Notes: generated from the sequence alone by a model not told the origin. A stretch of 64,000 bases of DNA from Tolypothrix tenuis PCC 7101 (GCF_002368295.1 NZ_AP018248.1:6561979-6625978), one strand, 5' to 3'. Numbered from the stretch's first letter, positions 1 through 10,151 are shown. Translations and numbers: made by a program.

Positions 1-3000
1 CTGTTTCAGCAATTTATTCATGTATTTTGTCAACCTGAACATCCGTTGGTGGTGTTCTTGGATGATTTACAGTGGGCAGATTCAGCTTCATTAAAGTTAA
101 TTCAACTGCTGACGCATAATCCAGATAGTCAATATTTATTACTGATTGGTGCCTATCGAAATAATGAAGTTAATGAAGCTCATCCGTTGATTTCATTTTT
201 AGAAGCAATGCAAAAATCTGGTGTAGTTATTAATAATATTTTGTTGCAGCCATTGGCGATTTCTCATGTTACTCAATTACTCAGTGATACTTTGCACAAT
301 AACTCAGAGAACTTAGCAATATTAGCTGATTTACTGTTCAATAAAACTCAAGGTAATCCTTTTTTCTTAACCCAGCTACTCAAATCACTTTATCAAGATA
401 ACTTATTGTCATTTAATTTTAGTGATAGGTATTGGCAGTGGGATATCCAGCTTTTACAAAATATTGATATCACTGATAATGTGATTGAATTAATGGTCAG
501 CCAGATTCAAAAGCTGTTACCGAATACAAAGAATGCTTTAAAGTTAGCTGCTTGTATTGGGGATAAATTTTCTTTAGAAGTTCTGGCAACTGTTAATAAA
601 ACAGATCAGTTAGCAACAGCCACAGATTTATGGGAAGCTCTGCAAGCAGGTTTAATATTACCCTTAAACAATTCCTCAATAATCCCCCTCCAATTTGAGC
701 AAAAAGAAATCAATAATAGCGAACCAACAATTACATATAGATTCTTACATGACCGAGTACAGCAAGCAGCATATTCTCTGATTCCCGATGAGCAGAAGAA
801 AGCAACACACCTCAAAATTGGTCAATTAATGCTGCAAAATGCAACTCCAGAAGAACGCAAAGAAAATATATTTGCGCTAGTAAATCAACTCAATTATGGT
901 ATTGAACTACTGACATCTGAGTCAGAAAAATATGAACTAGCTCAACTTAACCTCTTAGCAGGGCAAAAAGCGAAAGCAGCGACAGCCTATGATGCAGCCG
1001 TGCGTTATTTCAATGTCGGTTTGAAATTGTTGCCTGTTAATAGCTGGTATCAGCAATATGAATTAACATTAGCTCTGCATCAAGAAACAGCAGAAGCAGT
1101 ATTTCTGACTGGTGATTTTGAGCAAATGGAGCAACTGATTCAGGTAGTTCTGCAACGAGCAAAATCGCAATTGCATAAAGTGAATGTCTATGAGTTGCGA
1201 ATTAAAAGTTGTGAAGTCCAAAGAAAACTTTTGGAAGCCGTAAAACTAGGTTTAGAAGCTATAGAAATATTAGGAGTAAAACTGCCTGAATCACCAACTC
1301 CTTTAGATGTTCAGCAAGCTATTAAGGAAACAACAGCTAATTTAGCCGTTCAAGGCATAGAAAATTTAGTTAATCTACCTATAATGACAGATGCAGAGAA
1401 GCTAGCAGCATTTCGGTTAATAGTAAGTTTAGTGCCTGCGGCTTATCAGTCTGCACCGACATTATTTATTTTGATGGCTTGTCAGCAAGTAAATTTATCA
1501 ATTCAACATGGAATTACTTCCTTATCTGTTAGCGGCTTTGCTGATTATGGAATTCTGTTTGGCGGTATTTTACAAGATATAGAAGCTGCTGATAAATTTG
1601 GACAAGTGGCTTTAAATCTATTAGATAGGTTAGATACTCATGAGGTGAGAAGTAAAACCTTATTTAAAGTTGCAACCTTCATTTTGCCTTGGAAACATCA
1701 TGTTAGAGAAACATTACCACTTTTAGAAAATGCTTATCATAGCGGTTTAGAATATGGAGATTTAATCCATGCGGGATATGCAGCTAGTAATAAGTGTCAA
1801 TATGCTTATTGGAGCGGTTCTGAGCTAAAAAGCTTAGAACAGGAAATGGCCAAATGTAGTCAGGCGATCGCTCAAATTAATCAAGAAACAGCGCTCAATT
1901 GGCATCAGATATTTCATCAAGCAGTTTTAAATTTAATTGGAGAGTCGGAACATCCTTGTCGTTTAGTGGGCGACGCTTATGATGAAGAGGAATTTTTGCC
2001 AGTTCATATTCAATTCAATGAGCGAACAGTCATTCATTATGTATTCTTGAATAAATTAATTCTGTGCTACCTATTTGGGGAATTTTCTCCAGCTGTGGCA
2101 TATGCTAGCCAAGCCCAACAGTATTTAGATGGGGTAATTGGCTGGTTAATGGTACCGTTGTTTCATTTTTATGATTCTTTAGCACAATTAGCAATATATT
2201 CATCACTCCCACAACCACAACAACAAGAGTTATTAACTAGAGTCATTAATAATCAAGCAAAAATGCAGAAATGGGCGCATTCTGCCCCGATGAATCATTT
2301 ACACAAATTTTATTTAGTAGAAGCCGAACGTCATCGTGTTTTAGACGAAAAAGTAGAGGCGGCTGAGATGTACGATCGCGCGATCGCACTTGCCAAAGAC
2401 AACGATTATGTCAACGAAGAAGCACTAGCCTGGGAACTGGCTGCTAAATTTTATCTATCATGGGGTAGGCAAACCATTGCCCGCACGTACATGACTAATG
2501 CTTACCACGCCTATAGCCGTTGGGGAGCGATCGCTAAAATCAAAGATTTAGAAATCCGCTATCCACAATTAATTACAATATCGCCAAATACACAAAATCT
2601 AGAACTTAATTATCAAGAACTTAATCAGGCATATTTCCCAATCATAGGCAGAACTCAAAGTCTCGATTTGATGACTGTGATGAAAGCTTCTCAAGCTCTT
2701 TCCTGCGAAATTGTTTTAAGCAAGTTGCTGGCTAATTTGATGCGGATTTTAATTGAAAATGCAGGTGCAGAAAAGGGATTTTTAATTTTAGAAAAAGCTG
2801 GTAAGTTACAGATAGAAGCTTCAGGCAGTATCGAGCAAGATGACATAAATGTTGAGCAATCGCTACCTATAGAAAGCAGTCAGCAGTTGCCAATATCGAT
2901 TATTAACTATGTGCAAAGAACTCAGAAAGATGTAGTTTTGAATAATGCCACGAGCGAAGCTGTATTTCATCTCGATAGTTATATTGTTAACCAAAAGCCA

Positions 3001-4710
3001 AAATCTATTTTATGTACGCCAATTGTGAATCAAGGAAAGCTGATTGGCATTCTGTATTTAGAAAATAACTTAACCACTGGGGCATTTACACCAGAAGGTT
3101 TGGAAGTGTTACAGCTTTTATCATCACAAGCAGCCATTTCCATTGAAAATGCGCGTCTTTATCAAGATTTAGCAGAATATAACCGTACCCTAGAAATGAG
3201 GGTAGAAGAGCGAACTCTAGAATTACAAGGGAAAAATTTACAACTACAACAAGAAATCCGCGATCGCCAACGCGCTGAAGAAGTAGCAGAAACCGCTAAC
3301 CGCGCTAAAAGTCAGTTCCTCGCTAGCATGAGTCATGAACTGCGTACACCCCTAAATGGGATTTTAGGTTACACACAAATTCTCAATAAAAATCCCACCT
3401 TAACTGCTGAACAAAAGAATGGTATCAAAATCATTCATCAATGTGGGGAACATTTACTGACGCTGATTAACGATATTTTAGATTTATCGAAAATTGAAGC
3501 TGGAAAATTAGAACTTTATCCTACAGAATTTTCTTTGCCAGAATTTCTAGAAAGTATTGTCCAAATTTGCCGTATCCGTAGCGAACAAAAAGGCATCGCC
3601 TTAGTTGATCATCAACTATCAGTTTTACCGAAAGTTGTACGAGCCGATGAGAAAAGGTTAAGGCAAGTTTTAATTAATTTACTCAGTAATGCTGTCAAAT
3701 TTACCGAAAAAGGCACTGTCAGATTTCAAGTAGGCTATCATGCAGAAAAATTAAGGTTTCAAGTAGCAGACACAGGTATAGGTATAGCTGAGGAGCAATT
3801 AGAAGAAATATTTTTACCTTTTAAGCAGGTAGGAGAAGATAGCCGCAAGACAGAAGGTACAGGTTTAGGATTAGCAATTAGCCGTCAATTAGTGGAGATG
3901 ATGGGTGGTGAACTTAAGGTGAAAAGTACCTTAGGTAAAGGTAGTATTTTCTGGGTAGACTTAGATTTGGCTGAGGTCGCTTATCCGACGAATGTTAAGA
4001 AAATTGTTGAACGTCAGATTACTGGTTTTGTTAGTGATAAAAAGAAAGTTTTAGTAGTAGATGATAAATCCTCAAATCGTTCTGTTTTAGTCAATTTACT
4101 CCAGCCTTTAGGTTTTGAAGTTTTAGAAGCAACAGATGGCTTAGACTGTCTGAATAAAGCATTAGAATTTCAGCCAGCTTTGATTTTTATGGACTTGGTA
4201 ATGACTGTAATGGATGGTTTTGAAGCCACCCGTCGCCTGAGAATGTTACCAAACTTTAAAGAAGTAGTAGTAATTGCTATATCAGCAAGTGTGTTTGAGT
4301 TTGAACAAAAGCAAAGTCTAGAAGTAGGCTGTAATGATTTTCTGCCTAAACCATTCCGAGTGGCAGAACTGTTAGAAAAGTTAAGGATTCACTTAGGTTT
4401 GTCATGGATTTATGAAGATGTAGAAACAGATCAAACTCAACAAAAAAATGTTAATGTAAAAACAAAAAACCAAAACTTACAACTAATTCCTCCGTCAGCA
4501 GAGGAAATAGCAATTTTGCTAGATTTGGCAATGAAGGGGGATTTGAGAAGTATTGCCCAAAGAGCAGCAAAATTAGAAGGGTTGGACGAGCAACTATTAC
4601 CGTTTACCAATCATTTGCACCAACTCGCTAAAGAGTTTAAAGGAAAACAAATCGTAGATTTTATTAAACAATATTCTCCGGTAACAGATAGTAATTTGCT
4701 TGACGATTGA
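1..4710 (+). CDS. HstK-type hybrid sensor kinase (5' end missing): AAA/TPR-like, GAF, histidine kinase, receiver
   Basis: The reading frame is open from base 1, so the gene begins before the window. Counting base 1 as codon 1, a Walker B-like LDDLQWADSAS lies at about residues 20-30. A long helical TPR-like region follows, then a GAF domain (about 894-1057), a HisKA domain with SHELRTPLNG (H1112), an HATPase domain with an N-box at LINLLSNAVKF (about 1224), and a receiver with VVDD and phospho-acceptor D1398. The intact paralogue at 22653-28043 has a Ser/Thr kinase domain and P-loop in front of the same ATPase segment, so this gene probably does too (inference). Unlike that paralogue it ends in a receiver plus a short helical tail. 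It is a cytoplasmic signalling protein of unknown stimulus. A second hybrid kinase follows 73 bp downstream on the same strand. Confidence 0.93.
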   Translation: MFQQFIHVFCQPEHPLVVFLDDLQWADSASLKLIQLLTHNPDSQYLLLIGAYRNNEVNEAHPLISFLEAMQKSGVVINNILLQPLAISHVTQLLSDTLHNNSENLAILADLLFNKTQGNPFFLTQLLKSLYQDNLLSFNFSDRYWQWDIQLLQNIDITDNVIELMVSQIQKLLPNTKNALKLAACIGDKFSLEVLATVNKTDQLATATDLWEALQAGLILPLNNSSIIPLQFEQKEINNSEPTITYRFLHDRVQQAAYSLIPDEQKKATHLKIGQLMLQNATPEERKENIFALVNQLNYGIELLTSESEKYELAQLNLLAGQKAKAATAYDAAVRYFNVGLKLLPVNSWYQQYELTLALHQETAEAVFLTGDFEQMEQLIQVVLQRAKSQLHKVNVYELRIKSCEVQRKLLEAVKLGLEAIEILGVKLPESPTPLDVQQAIKETTANLAVQGIENLVNLPIMTDAEKLAAFRLIVSLVPAAYQSAPTLFILMACQQVNLSIQHGITSLSVSGFADYGILFGGILQDIEAADKFGQVALNLLDRLDTHEVRSKTLFKVATFILPWKHHVRETLPLLENAYHSGLEYGDLIHAGYAASNKCQYAYWSGSELKSLEQEMAKCSQAIAQINQETALNWHQIFHQAVLNLIGESEHPCRLVGDAYDEEEFLPVHIQFNERTVIHYVFLNKLILCYLFGEFSPAVAYASQAQQYLDGVIGWLMVPLFHFYDSLAQLAIYSSLPQPQQQELLTRVINNQAKMQKWAHSAPMNHLHKFYLVEAERHRVLDEKVEAAEMYDRAIALAKDNDYVNEEALAWELAAKFYLSWGRQTIARTYMTNAYHAYSRWGAIAKIKDLEIRYPQLITISPNTQNLELNYQELNQAYFPIIGRTQSLDLMTVMKASQALSCEIVLSKLLANLMRILIENAGAEKGFLILEKAGKLQIEASGSIEQDDINVEQSLPIESSQQLPISIINYVQRTQKDVVLNNATSEAVFHLDSYIVNQKPKSILCTPIVNQGKLIGILYLENNLTTGAFTPEGLEVLQLLSSQAAISIENARLYQDLAEYNRTLEMRVEERTLELQGKNLQLQQEIRDRQRAEEVAETANRAKSQFLASMSHELRTPLNGILGYTQILNKNPTLTAEQKNGIKIIHQCGEHLLTLINDILDLSKIEAGKLELYPTEFSLPEFLESIVQICRIRSEQKGIALVDHQLSVLPKVVRADEKRLRQVLINLLSNAVKFTEKGTVRFQVGYHAEKLRFQVADTGIGIAEEQLEEIFLPFKQVGEDSRKTEGTGLGLAISRQLVEMMGGELKVKSTLGKGSIFWVDLDLAEVAYPTNVKKIVERQITGFVSDKKKVLVVDDKSSNRSVLVNLLQPLGFEVLEATDGLDCLNKALEFQPALIFMDLVMTVMDGFEATRRLRMLPNFKEVVVIAISASVFEFEQKQSLEVGCNDFLPKPFRVAELLEKLRIHLGLSWIYEDVETDQTQQKNVNVKTKNQNLQLIPPSAEEIAILLDLAMKGDLRSIAQRAAKLEGLDEQLLPFTNHLHQLAKEFKGKQIVDFIKQYSPVTDSNLLDD

Positions 4711-4783
4711 TTGTAATGAAGTGGGATTACGGATGTGGAATCACAGAATTGCTGACCTCTGCCAGGTTTAAAAATGAGGTTTT

Positions 4784-6787
4784 ATGAACGCGGATATGAA
4801 TCATCAAGGTGTCATCTTAATTGTTGATGACAACCCAACTAATTTAGAAATGTTATTTGATTTTTTAGCCAATGCAGGATTTACTGTTTTGGTGGCAGAA
4901 GATGGTGAAAGCGCGATCGCACGTGCTGAATATGCTCCACCAGACCTGATTCTGTTAGATATACTCATGCCAGGAATGGATGGTTTTGAAACCTGTTGTC
5001 ATTTAAAAGCCAATCCCTTAACACAGGATATTCCCATCATTTTCATGACTGCACTTACAGAAACAGTAGATAAGGTTAAAGGCTTGAGTTTGGGAGCAGT
5101 CGATTACATTACTAAACCGCTACAGCATGAAGAAGTTTTAGCGCGGATTGAATTGCATCTCCAGCTGCGTAACTTAACCAAGACACTGCAAGAGCAAAAT
5201 CAGCGTTTGGAGAGAGAAATTTCTGAGCGCCAGCAAGCAGAACAAAAAGTTCATCAACAAGCTGCTTTGCTCGATATCGCTACAGATGCAATTATTGTTC
5301 AAAATTGGGACAATCATATTAGCTTTTGGAACCAAGGCGCAGAAAATTTATACGGTTGGTCAGCTACAGAAGTAATTGGCGAAAATATTAATCAGCTGAT
5401 TTATCAAGCGCAAATCTTACCCCAACTAGAAAATATCCGCGAAAGCCTAGCAGCAGGTGGTTGCTGGTACGGGGAATTACAGCAAATTACCAAACAAAAT
5501 CACACAATTATTGTTGCCAGTCGTTGGACTTTAATGCGCGATCGCAATGGACAACCGCAATCGATTTTGGCAGTTAATACTGATATTACAGAAAAAAAAC
5601 AATTAGAAAGTCAATTTCTCCGCGCTCAACGCTTAGAGAGTTTGGGTACCCTTGCTGGTGGCATTGCCCATGACCTTAACAATATCCTGACACCGATTTT
5701 ATCAGCAGCACAACTGCTACAACTAAAACGCTCTCCCAGTGAAGAGTGGAGTCAGCAAATGTATAGAACCATCGAAAGCAACTGTAAACGCGGAGCCGCT
5801 TTAGTCAAGCAAGTGCTACATTTTGCACGGGGGGTTGAAGGTAAGCGTTCAATTGTGGTTATTAACCATTTGTTCTTAGAAATTGAGCAAATTATTAATA
5901 GTACATTTCCCAAATCCATTGAATTTTCTTCAGATATTAACCCCAATTTATGGGCGGTAATTGGAGATGCCACACACTTGCATCAAGTGCTGATGAATCT
6001 CACCGTTAATGCTCGTGATGCCATGCCGAATGGTGGTAGCCTCACTATTTCTGCGAAAAATTTCTTAGTTGATGAACAATACGCCCGGATGAATCTCGAG
6101 GCTAGTATTGGCCCCTATATTGTAATTACTGTTGCGGATACAGGAATTGGGATGTCGCCAGAGATTTTAGATAGAATATTTGAGCCATTTTTTACTACTA
6201 AAGAGGTTGGTAAAGGTACAGGCTTAGGGCTTTCAACCGTCAGAGGTATTATCAAAAGTCACGGTGGTTTTATTAACGTCCATAGCGAAATTGGTAAAGG
6301 CACAGAATTTAAATTATTTGTACCAGCCGTAGAGACTATGGCAACATCATTAGCTGAAAATGTTGAACTGCCAAATGGTAACAGAGAATTAATTTTAGTA
6401 GTAGATGACGAAGATGAAATTCTTGAAACCACCAAGATTTCTTTAGAAACTTATAACTACAGAGTGCTAACTGCCAGCAATGGGATTGAAGCGATCGCAC
6501 TCTATGCCCGCTACCAAGATAATATTAGTGTGGTTTTGGTAGATATGATGATGCCATTAATGGATGGCGAAACCACAATTCGCACATTGCAAAAAATGAA
6601 TTCACAAGTGAAGATTATTGCTGTTAGTGGTTTGGTAGGCAGCAATAAAATAGCCAAAGATGCAACTATCAACAAATTTATTTCTAAGCCCTACACCACT
6701 CAAGAGTTATTGCAAACTTTGCATGAGGTTCTTTACCAAGGGCTATATTTTGCAGATGCACCGACAATACCTAATTTTGGATTTTAG
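4784..6787 (+). CDS. Hybrid histidine kinase: receiver, PAS, HisKA, HATPase, receiver
   Basis: This 667-residue protein starts with a receiver domain (LIVDDNP, acceptor D59 in LLDILMPGMDGF, K111). A short coiled coil (about 128-160) leads into a PAS domain (about 160-272). The HisKA box GGIAHDLNN has H296, and is followed by an HATPase domain with the G-box DTGIGMSPE and GLGLS. A second receiver (about 528-645) has VVDDEDE and LVDMMMPLMDG. The H-box sequence and terminal receiver resemble cyanobacterial hybrid kinases without membrane segments, so it should act in the cytoplasm downstream of another kinase. The neighbour 73 bp upstream is an HstK-type hybrid kinase on the same strand, which suggests a phosphorelay pair (inference). 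The ATG at 4784 leaves the receiver complete; a clear ribosome binding site is not obvious. Confidence 0.93.
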   Translation: MNADMNHQGVILIVDDNPTNLEMLFDFLANAGFTVLVAEDGESAIARAEYAPPDLILLDILMPGMDGFETCCHLKANPLTQDIPIIFMTALTETVDKVKGLSLGAVDYITKPLQHEEVLARIELHLQLRNLTKTLQEQNQRLEREISERQQAEQKVHQQAALLDIATDAIIVQNWDNHISFWNQGAENLYGWSATEVIGENINQLIYQAQILPQLENIRESLAAGGCWYGELQQITKQNHTIIVASRWTLMRDRNGQPQSILAVNTDITEKKQLESQFLRAQRLESLGTLAGGIAHDLNNILTPILSAAQLLQLKRSPSEEWSQQMYRTIESNCKRGAALVKQVLHFARGVEGKRSIVVINHLFLEIEQIINSTFPKSIEFSSDINPNLWAVIGDATHLHQVLMNLTVNARDAMPNGGSLTISAKNFLVDEQYARMNLEASIGPYIVITVADTGIGMSPEILDRIFEPFFTTKEVGKGTGLGLSTVRGIIKSHGGFINVHSEIGKGTEFKLFVPAVETMATSLAENVELPNGNRELILVVDDEDEILETTKISLETYNYRVLTASNGIEAIALYARYQDNISVVLVDMMMPLMDGETTIRTLQKMNSQVKIIAVSGLVGSNKIAKDATINKFISKPYTTQELLQTLHEVLYQGLYFADAPTIPNFGF

Positions 6788-6885
6788 ATTTTAGATTGAG
6801 AATTGAATTATACAAATTCATCATTCTATAAATTTACCAAATTGGAGAATTTCAGGTTTTGATTAATCAATCCTTGGATGGCATA

Positions 6886-6997
6886 CAATACCGTTCGGAT
6901 AAGACAATTGATTGACATTTAAATCCTGTAGAGACGCGATAAATCGCGTCTCTACAACCCCAAAATTATGACGAAAAATTCTTAACCGAACCGTATC
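6886..6997. mobile_element. 112-bp MITE-like element flanked by 10-bp direct repeats
   Basis: The ends form an imperfect inverted repeat: ATACCGTTCGGATAAG (6888-6903) against the complement of CTTAACCGAACCGTAT (6981-6996), 14 of 16 matching. The element is flanked by identical 10-bp direct repeats GGATGGCATA at 6876-6885 and 6998-7007, which look like a target duplication. Its centre holds the 28-bp palindrome at 6928-6955. It has no coding capacity; short ORFs across it are chance readings of the repeat. Confidence 0.6.
6928..6955. repeat. Perfect 13-bp-arm palindrome
   Basis: The arms GTAGAGACGCGAT and ATCGCGTCTCTAC are separated by AA. A shorter relative, AGACGCGAT / ATCGCGTCT, lies at 39512-39531. 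It is one of several dispersed palindromes seen between genes in this window. It has no T-tract, so a terminator role is not supported. Confidence 0.7.
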
Positions 6998-7039
6998 GGA
7001 TGGCATATAGATCCGCACGAATAAGGGTTTAGCAGTGCT

Positions 7040-7455
7040 CACTGGTGTCAACTTAACGTGAAACCCGCTTGTTTGCAAGGTTTCGCCCTCACCCCCAGCC
7101 CCTCTCCCTCAGGGCTATCCATTACCCGGATCTTTCTCAACATTTACGAGAGTATTCACTCACGCTTTTTATAACCCTGATTCCTTCGTCATCAATTCTC
7201 AATAAAAACCTAATTTTAGCGAGAAGACTAAGAGTTAATCTGTCAAGTATGTTTGACACCTCAGTGTTCAAGATGCCCACAAAATAAGCATTTCAAGATT
7301 GTAAAGAAAGATGTGACTAATGGATAGCCCAGGGAGAGGGGAGCAAGAGATTCAATTCCCCTTCTCCCTGAGGGAGAAGGGGTTAGGGGATGAGGGCGCG
7401 AGAGATTTGCACAACACTCGCCGTATATAGCTTTTAGCTTAAGTTGACACCAATG
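7040..7455. mobile_element. Copy 1 of the 195-196 bp non-autonomous element (interrupted by a nested insertion)
   Basis: The termini are inverted repeats (CACTGGTGTCAACTTAA on the left, CATTGGTGTCAACTTAA on the complement of the right). The flanks AGCAGTGCT (7031-7039) and AGCACTGCT (7456-7464) lie inside a palindrome reading GGGTTTAGCAGTGCTAAACCC. Inside are inverted pyrimidine- and purine-rich arms (CGCCCTCACCCCCAGCCCCT and its partner). Removing the 217-bp insertion at 7113-7329 and one copy of its CAG duplication leaves 196 bp, the same size as the copy at 12329-12524. It carries no gene. Confidence 0.8.
7113..7329. mobile_element. 217-bp element nested in copy 1, with CAG target duplication
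   Basis: Perfect 12-bp terminal inverted repeats, GGCTATCCATTA and TAATGGATAGCC, continue as an imperfect match to about 31 bp (both include ATCTTTCT). The sequence CAG flanks it on both sides (7110-7112 and 7330-7332). Excising it with one CAG restores a sequence nearly identical to the uninterrupted copy at 12329-12524. No ORF of transposase size is present, so it would depend on a transposase elsewhere. Family unknown. Confidence 0.75.
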
Positions 7456-7509
7456 AGCACTGCTAAACCCCTACAGTAGGATACTCAGAACTCAGAACTC
7501 AGCACTTTC

Positions 7510-8934
7510 CTATACCGCCTCATTTAGCACCAACTCTGGTTGAGGTGCTTCCTCTTCCTCCGGTAAGCCGTAAATGGATCTATACAGCTTCACGTATTGC
7601 TTGGCGGATTGATACCAGCTGAAATCCTGAGTCATGCCACGTTTTTGCAATTCCTGCCATTGAGGTTTGAAACGGAAACCTTCCCAGGCGCGGATCATGC
7701 AGGTGAACAAATCCAGGGGTTCATATCGGTCAAAACAATAACCAGTACCTGCATCGTTCATGGGGTCGAAATGGGATACAGTGTCAACTAATCCCCCTGT
7801 ACGGCGCACAATGGGCACAGAACCGTAACGCAAAGCCATCATTTGGCTGATACCGCAGGGTTCAAAGCGGCTAGGCATTAAAAAGGCATCTGTACCAGCA
7901 TAGATGCGGCGAGACAAAGCATCGTTATACAGCAGGTAAGTTGCCATGCGTCCGGGGTAACGGGATGCTAATTGCCACATTTGGGTTTCGTAGTAGCGAT
8001 CGCCTGTCCCTAACAACACAAATTGCGCGTCAGTATATGCAAGGAAGCGATCGAGGATTTGGATGACTAAATCCAAACCTTTTTGCTCTACTAACCTAGT
8101 TACCATGCCAATTAAAAAGGCGTTGGAATTAACTTCTAATCCTACTTCTTCTTGCAGCCCAATTTTATTAGCTTTACGTTTATCTAAAGTATCAGTAGTA
8201 AAGGTTTGGGCAATATACTTGTCGTTTGCTGGGTTATAAACTTCTGTATCGATGCCGTTAATAATCCCAGATAATTTACCGCTAATAAAAGACAGCAAAC
8301 CTTCGATGGTTTCTCCGTAAGCGGGTGTTTTAATTTGCTCGGCGTAGGTGGGAGAAACTGTATTTACTCTATCGGCAAATTGCACCGCAGCTGCCATTGT
8401 GTTGTGTCCTTGCATATACCAAGGACACCAAGTAATTTTTTCTAAATACCAACGCCAAGGCCCTTGATAAGCCAAGTTATGAATAGTAAATACGCTGGTA
8501 ATATCTGGATCTTGGTTCATCCACACCGGAATCATGCCAGTATGCCAGTCATGACAGTGGACAATTTCTGGCTTCCAGTAATTCCAGCAAAACTCAGCCG
8601 CACCATTGGCAAATAAAGTGAACCGCCAATCTTCATCTTCTCCTGAATAAATGCGGCGAGGCATAAAAGCAGGATGTCCAAACAAATACAAGGGAACATC
8701 AGTACCAGGGAGAATGCTTTCGTAAACAGCAAAGTCCTGAAACATGGCATATCCCCGCCAGATGGGTTCCTTGGGAATCTCCATTTTGTCTGGCAGGAAG
8801 CCATAGTAAGGCAAGAATATGCGTACATCATGCCCCATTTGTCTCAAGATTTTGGGCAATGCGCCGACAACATCACCCATTCCACCAACTTTTGCAACAG
8901 GAGCTGCCTCTGCTGCAACAAATAGAATCCGCAT
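7510..8934 (-). CDS. glgA: Glycogen synthase (ADP-glucose, GT5 family)
   Basis: This enzyme transfers glucose from ADP-glucose to the end of alpha-1,4-glucan chains in glycogen synthesis. The N-terminal ADP-glucose binding motif appears as KVGGMGDVVGALP (residues 15-27), the KxGG signature. The C-terminal GT5 signature SRFEPCGISQMMA and the TGGLVDT stretch hold the conserved glutamate. At 474 residues it has the usual bacterial GlgA length. The ATG start places the start of the Rossmann fold (MRILFVAAEAAP) at residue 1, as in other members. It lies 115 bp downstream of hemC on the same strand; the two are not functionally linked. The C-terminal tail is short and acidic. Confidence 0.96.
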   Translation of the reverse strand: MRILFVAAEAAPVAKVGGMGDVVGALPKILRQMGHDVRIFLPYYGFLPDKMEIPKEPIWRGYAMFQDFAVYESILPGTDVPLYLFGHPAFMPRRIYSGEDEDWRFTLFANGAAEFCWNYWKPEIVHCHDWHTGMIPVWMNQDPDITSVFTIHNLAYQGPWRWYLEKITWCPWYMQGHNTMAAAVQFADRVNTVSPTYAEQIKTPAYGETIEGLLSFISGKLSGIINGIDTEVYNPANDKYIAQTFTTDTLDKRKANKIGLQEEVGLEVNSNAFLIGMVTRLVEQKGLDLVIQILDRFLAYTDAQFVLLGTGDRYYETQMWQLASRYPGRMATYLLYNDALSRRIYAGTDAFLMPSRFEPCGISQMMALRYGSVPIVRRTGGLVDTVSHFDPMNDAGTGYCFDRYEPLDLFTCMIRAWEGFRFKPQWQELQKRGMTQDFSWYQSAKQYVKLYRSIYGLPEEEEAPQPELVLNEAV

Positions 8935-9049
8935 GGTATTATATGTTTCCCCGATTCTGCCTACACAGTGATCAGTTTTCAGTTACTCAGTTATCACTGT
9001 TTCACTGTTCACTGATTACTTATCTAACCATATCAGGTTGCGGAATAGC

Positions 9050-10021
9050 TTAAGAACCTCTTTGGATTTCAGTAAAGATGACATCCAAAATTTCTTGCGC
9101 GCCTTGTTGACGCAACAGATTTGCTAGTTCTGTACCTAACTGTTCGGCATTTTTGGCTTCTCCGCTGACGGTATCTTTAACCAGTTTTTGCCCGTCTACA
9201 CTAGCAACGATTCCGGTTAATGTTAATTGGTCACCATTAATTTCAGTGTTAACACCGATGGGAACTTGGCAACCACCTTCCAAATCGCGTAAGAAAGCGC
9301 GTTCAGCTAAACAGCGATCGCGTGTTTGGGGATGTTCGATAGCTTTCAGGAGAGATATCAACTCGGTATCATCAGCACGGCATTCTATACCCAATGCACC
9401 TTGACCTACAGCATGAAGCGAAATTTCTTTTGGTAGAATTTGGTGAACGCGATCGCTCATTCCCAATCGCTCTAAACCTGCAACTGCCAAAATCAACGCG
9501 TCATACTCACCCGCATCTAATTTAGCCATGCGTGTATTCAAATTTCCCCGTACATCCTTAAATGTAAAGTGGGGGAACTGATTGCGTAACTGTGCCAAGC
9601 GCCGCAGAGAAGATGTACCGATTACCGCACCCTCTGGTAAGGTATCAATTGTCTGACCTTTATACTTTTCGTGCAACACCAAAGCATCTGCTGGGTTTTC
9701 CCGTTCGGTAATTGCTGCTAATGTTAACCCTTCTGGTAAATTAGTAGGCAGATCCTTAAGGGAATGAACCGCAAAGTCAATTTCCTGATTGAGCATTCCC
9801 ACTTCTAATTCTTTGGTGAATAAACCTTTATCACCAATCTTGGCTAATGCTACATCCAGGATTTTGTCGCCTTGGGTAGACATGGTATGGACTTCAAAAG
9901 CAATCTCAGGATAGCTTTTTTGGAGTTGCTCTTTTACCCAGTGGGTTTGAACCAGAGCAAGTTGACTCTTACGAGAACCAATACGAATTGTGCGTGTAGG
10001 ACTGGAAACAGCTGAAGTCAT
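9050..10021 (-). CDS. hemC: Hydroxymethylbilane synthase (porphobilinogen deaminase)
   Basis: HemC joins four porphobilinogen molecules into hydroxymethylbilane, the tetrapyrrole precursor of heme, chlorophyll and bilins. The ATG at 10021 gives a 323-residue protein beginning MTSAVSSPTRTIRIGSRKSQ. A longer reading to 10060 adds 13 residues with no family match, so the shorter start is preferred. Visible family features are RIGSRKSQLALVQ near the N-terminus, HSLKDLPT with catalytic D90, the arginine-rich GTSSLRR segment (about 136-142), and the dipyrromethane cofactor cysteine C251 in EGGCQVPIG. The length matches the family. Confidence 0.96.
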   Translation of the reverse strand: MTSAVSSPTRTIRIGSRKSQLALVQTHWVKEQLQKSYPEIAFEVHTMSTQGDKILDVALAKIGDKGLFTKELEVGMLNQEIDFAVHSLKDLPTNLPEGLTLAAITERENPADALVLHEKYKGQTIDTLPEGAVIGTSSLRRLAQLRNQFPHFTFKDVRGNLNTRMAKLDAGEYDALILAVAGLERLGMSDRVHQILPKEISLHAVGQGALGIECRADDTELISLLKAIEHPQTRDRCLAERAFLRDLEGGCQVPIGVNTEINGDQLTLTGIVASVDGQKLVKDTVSGEAKNAEQLGTELANLLRQQGAQEILDVIFTEIQRGS

Positions 10022-10151
10022 AAAACAAAATGTCAAACAAGGCGATAAATTCACTCTCATCTAGACTACCGCAGTGAGTGACTTACCGGATGCTAATTGC
10101 TTAATTTCGATTAAGTTTAATTGCGATTTTCTTTACATTTATTTACCAAAT

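Noticed and set aside
6863..7287. Short ORFs over the mobile-element stack
   Set aside because: They run across inverted repeats and element borders and have no coding character.
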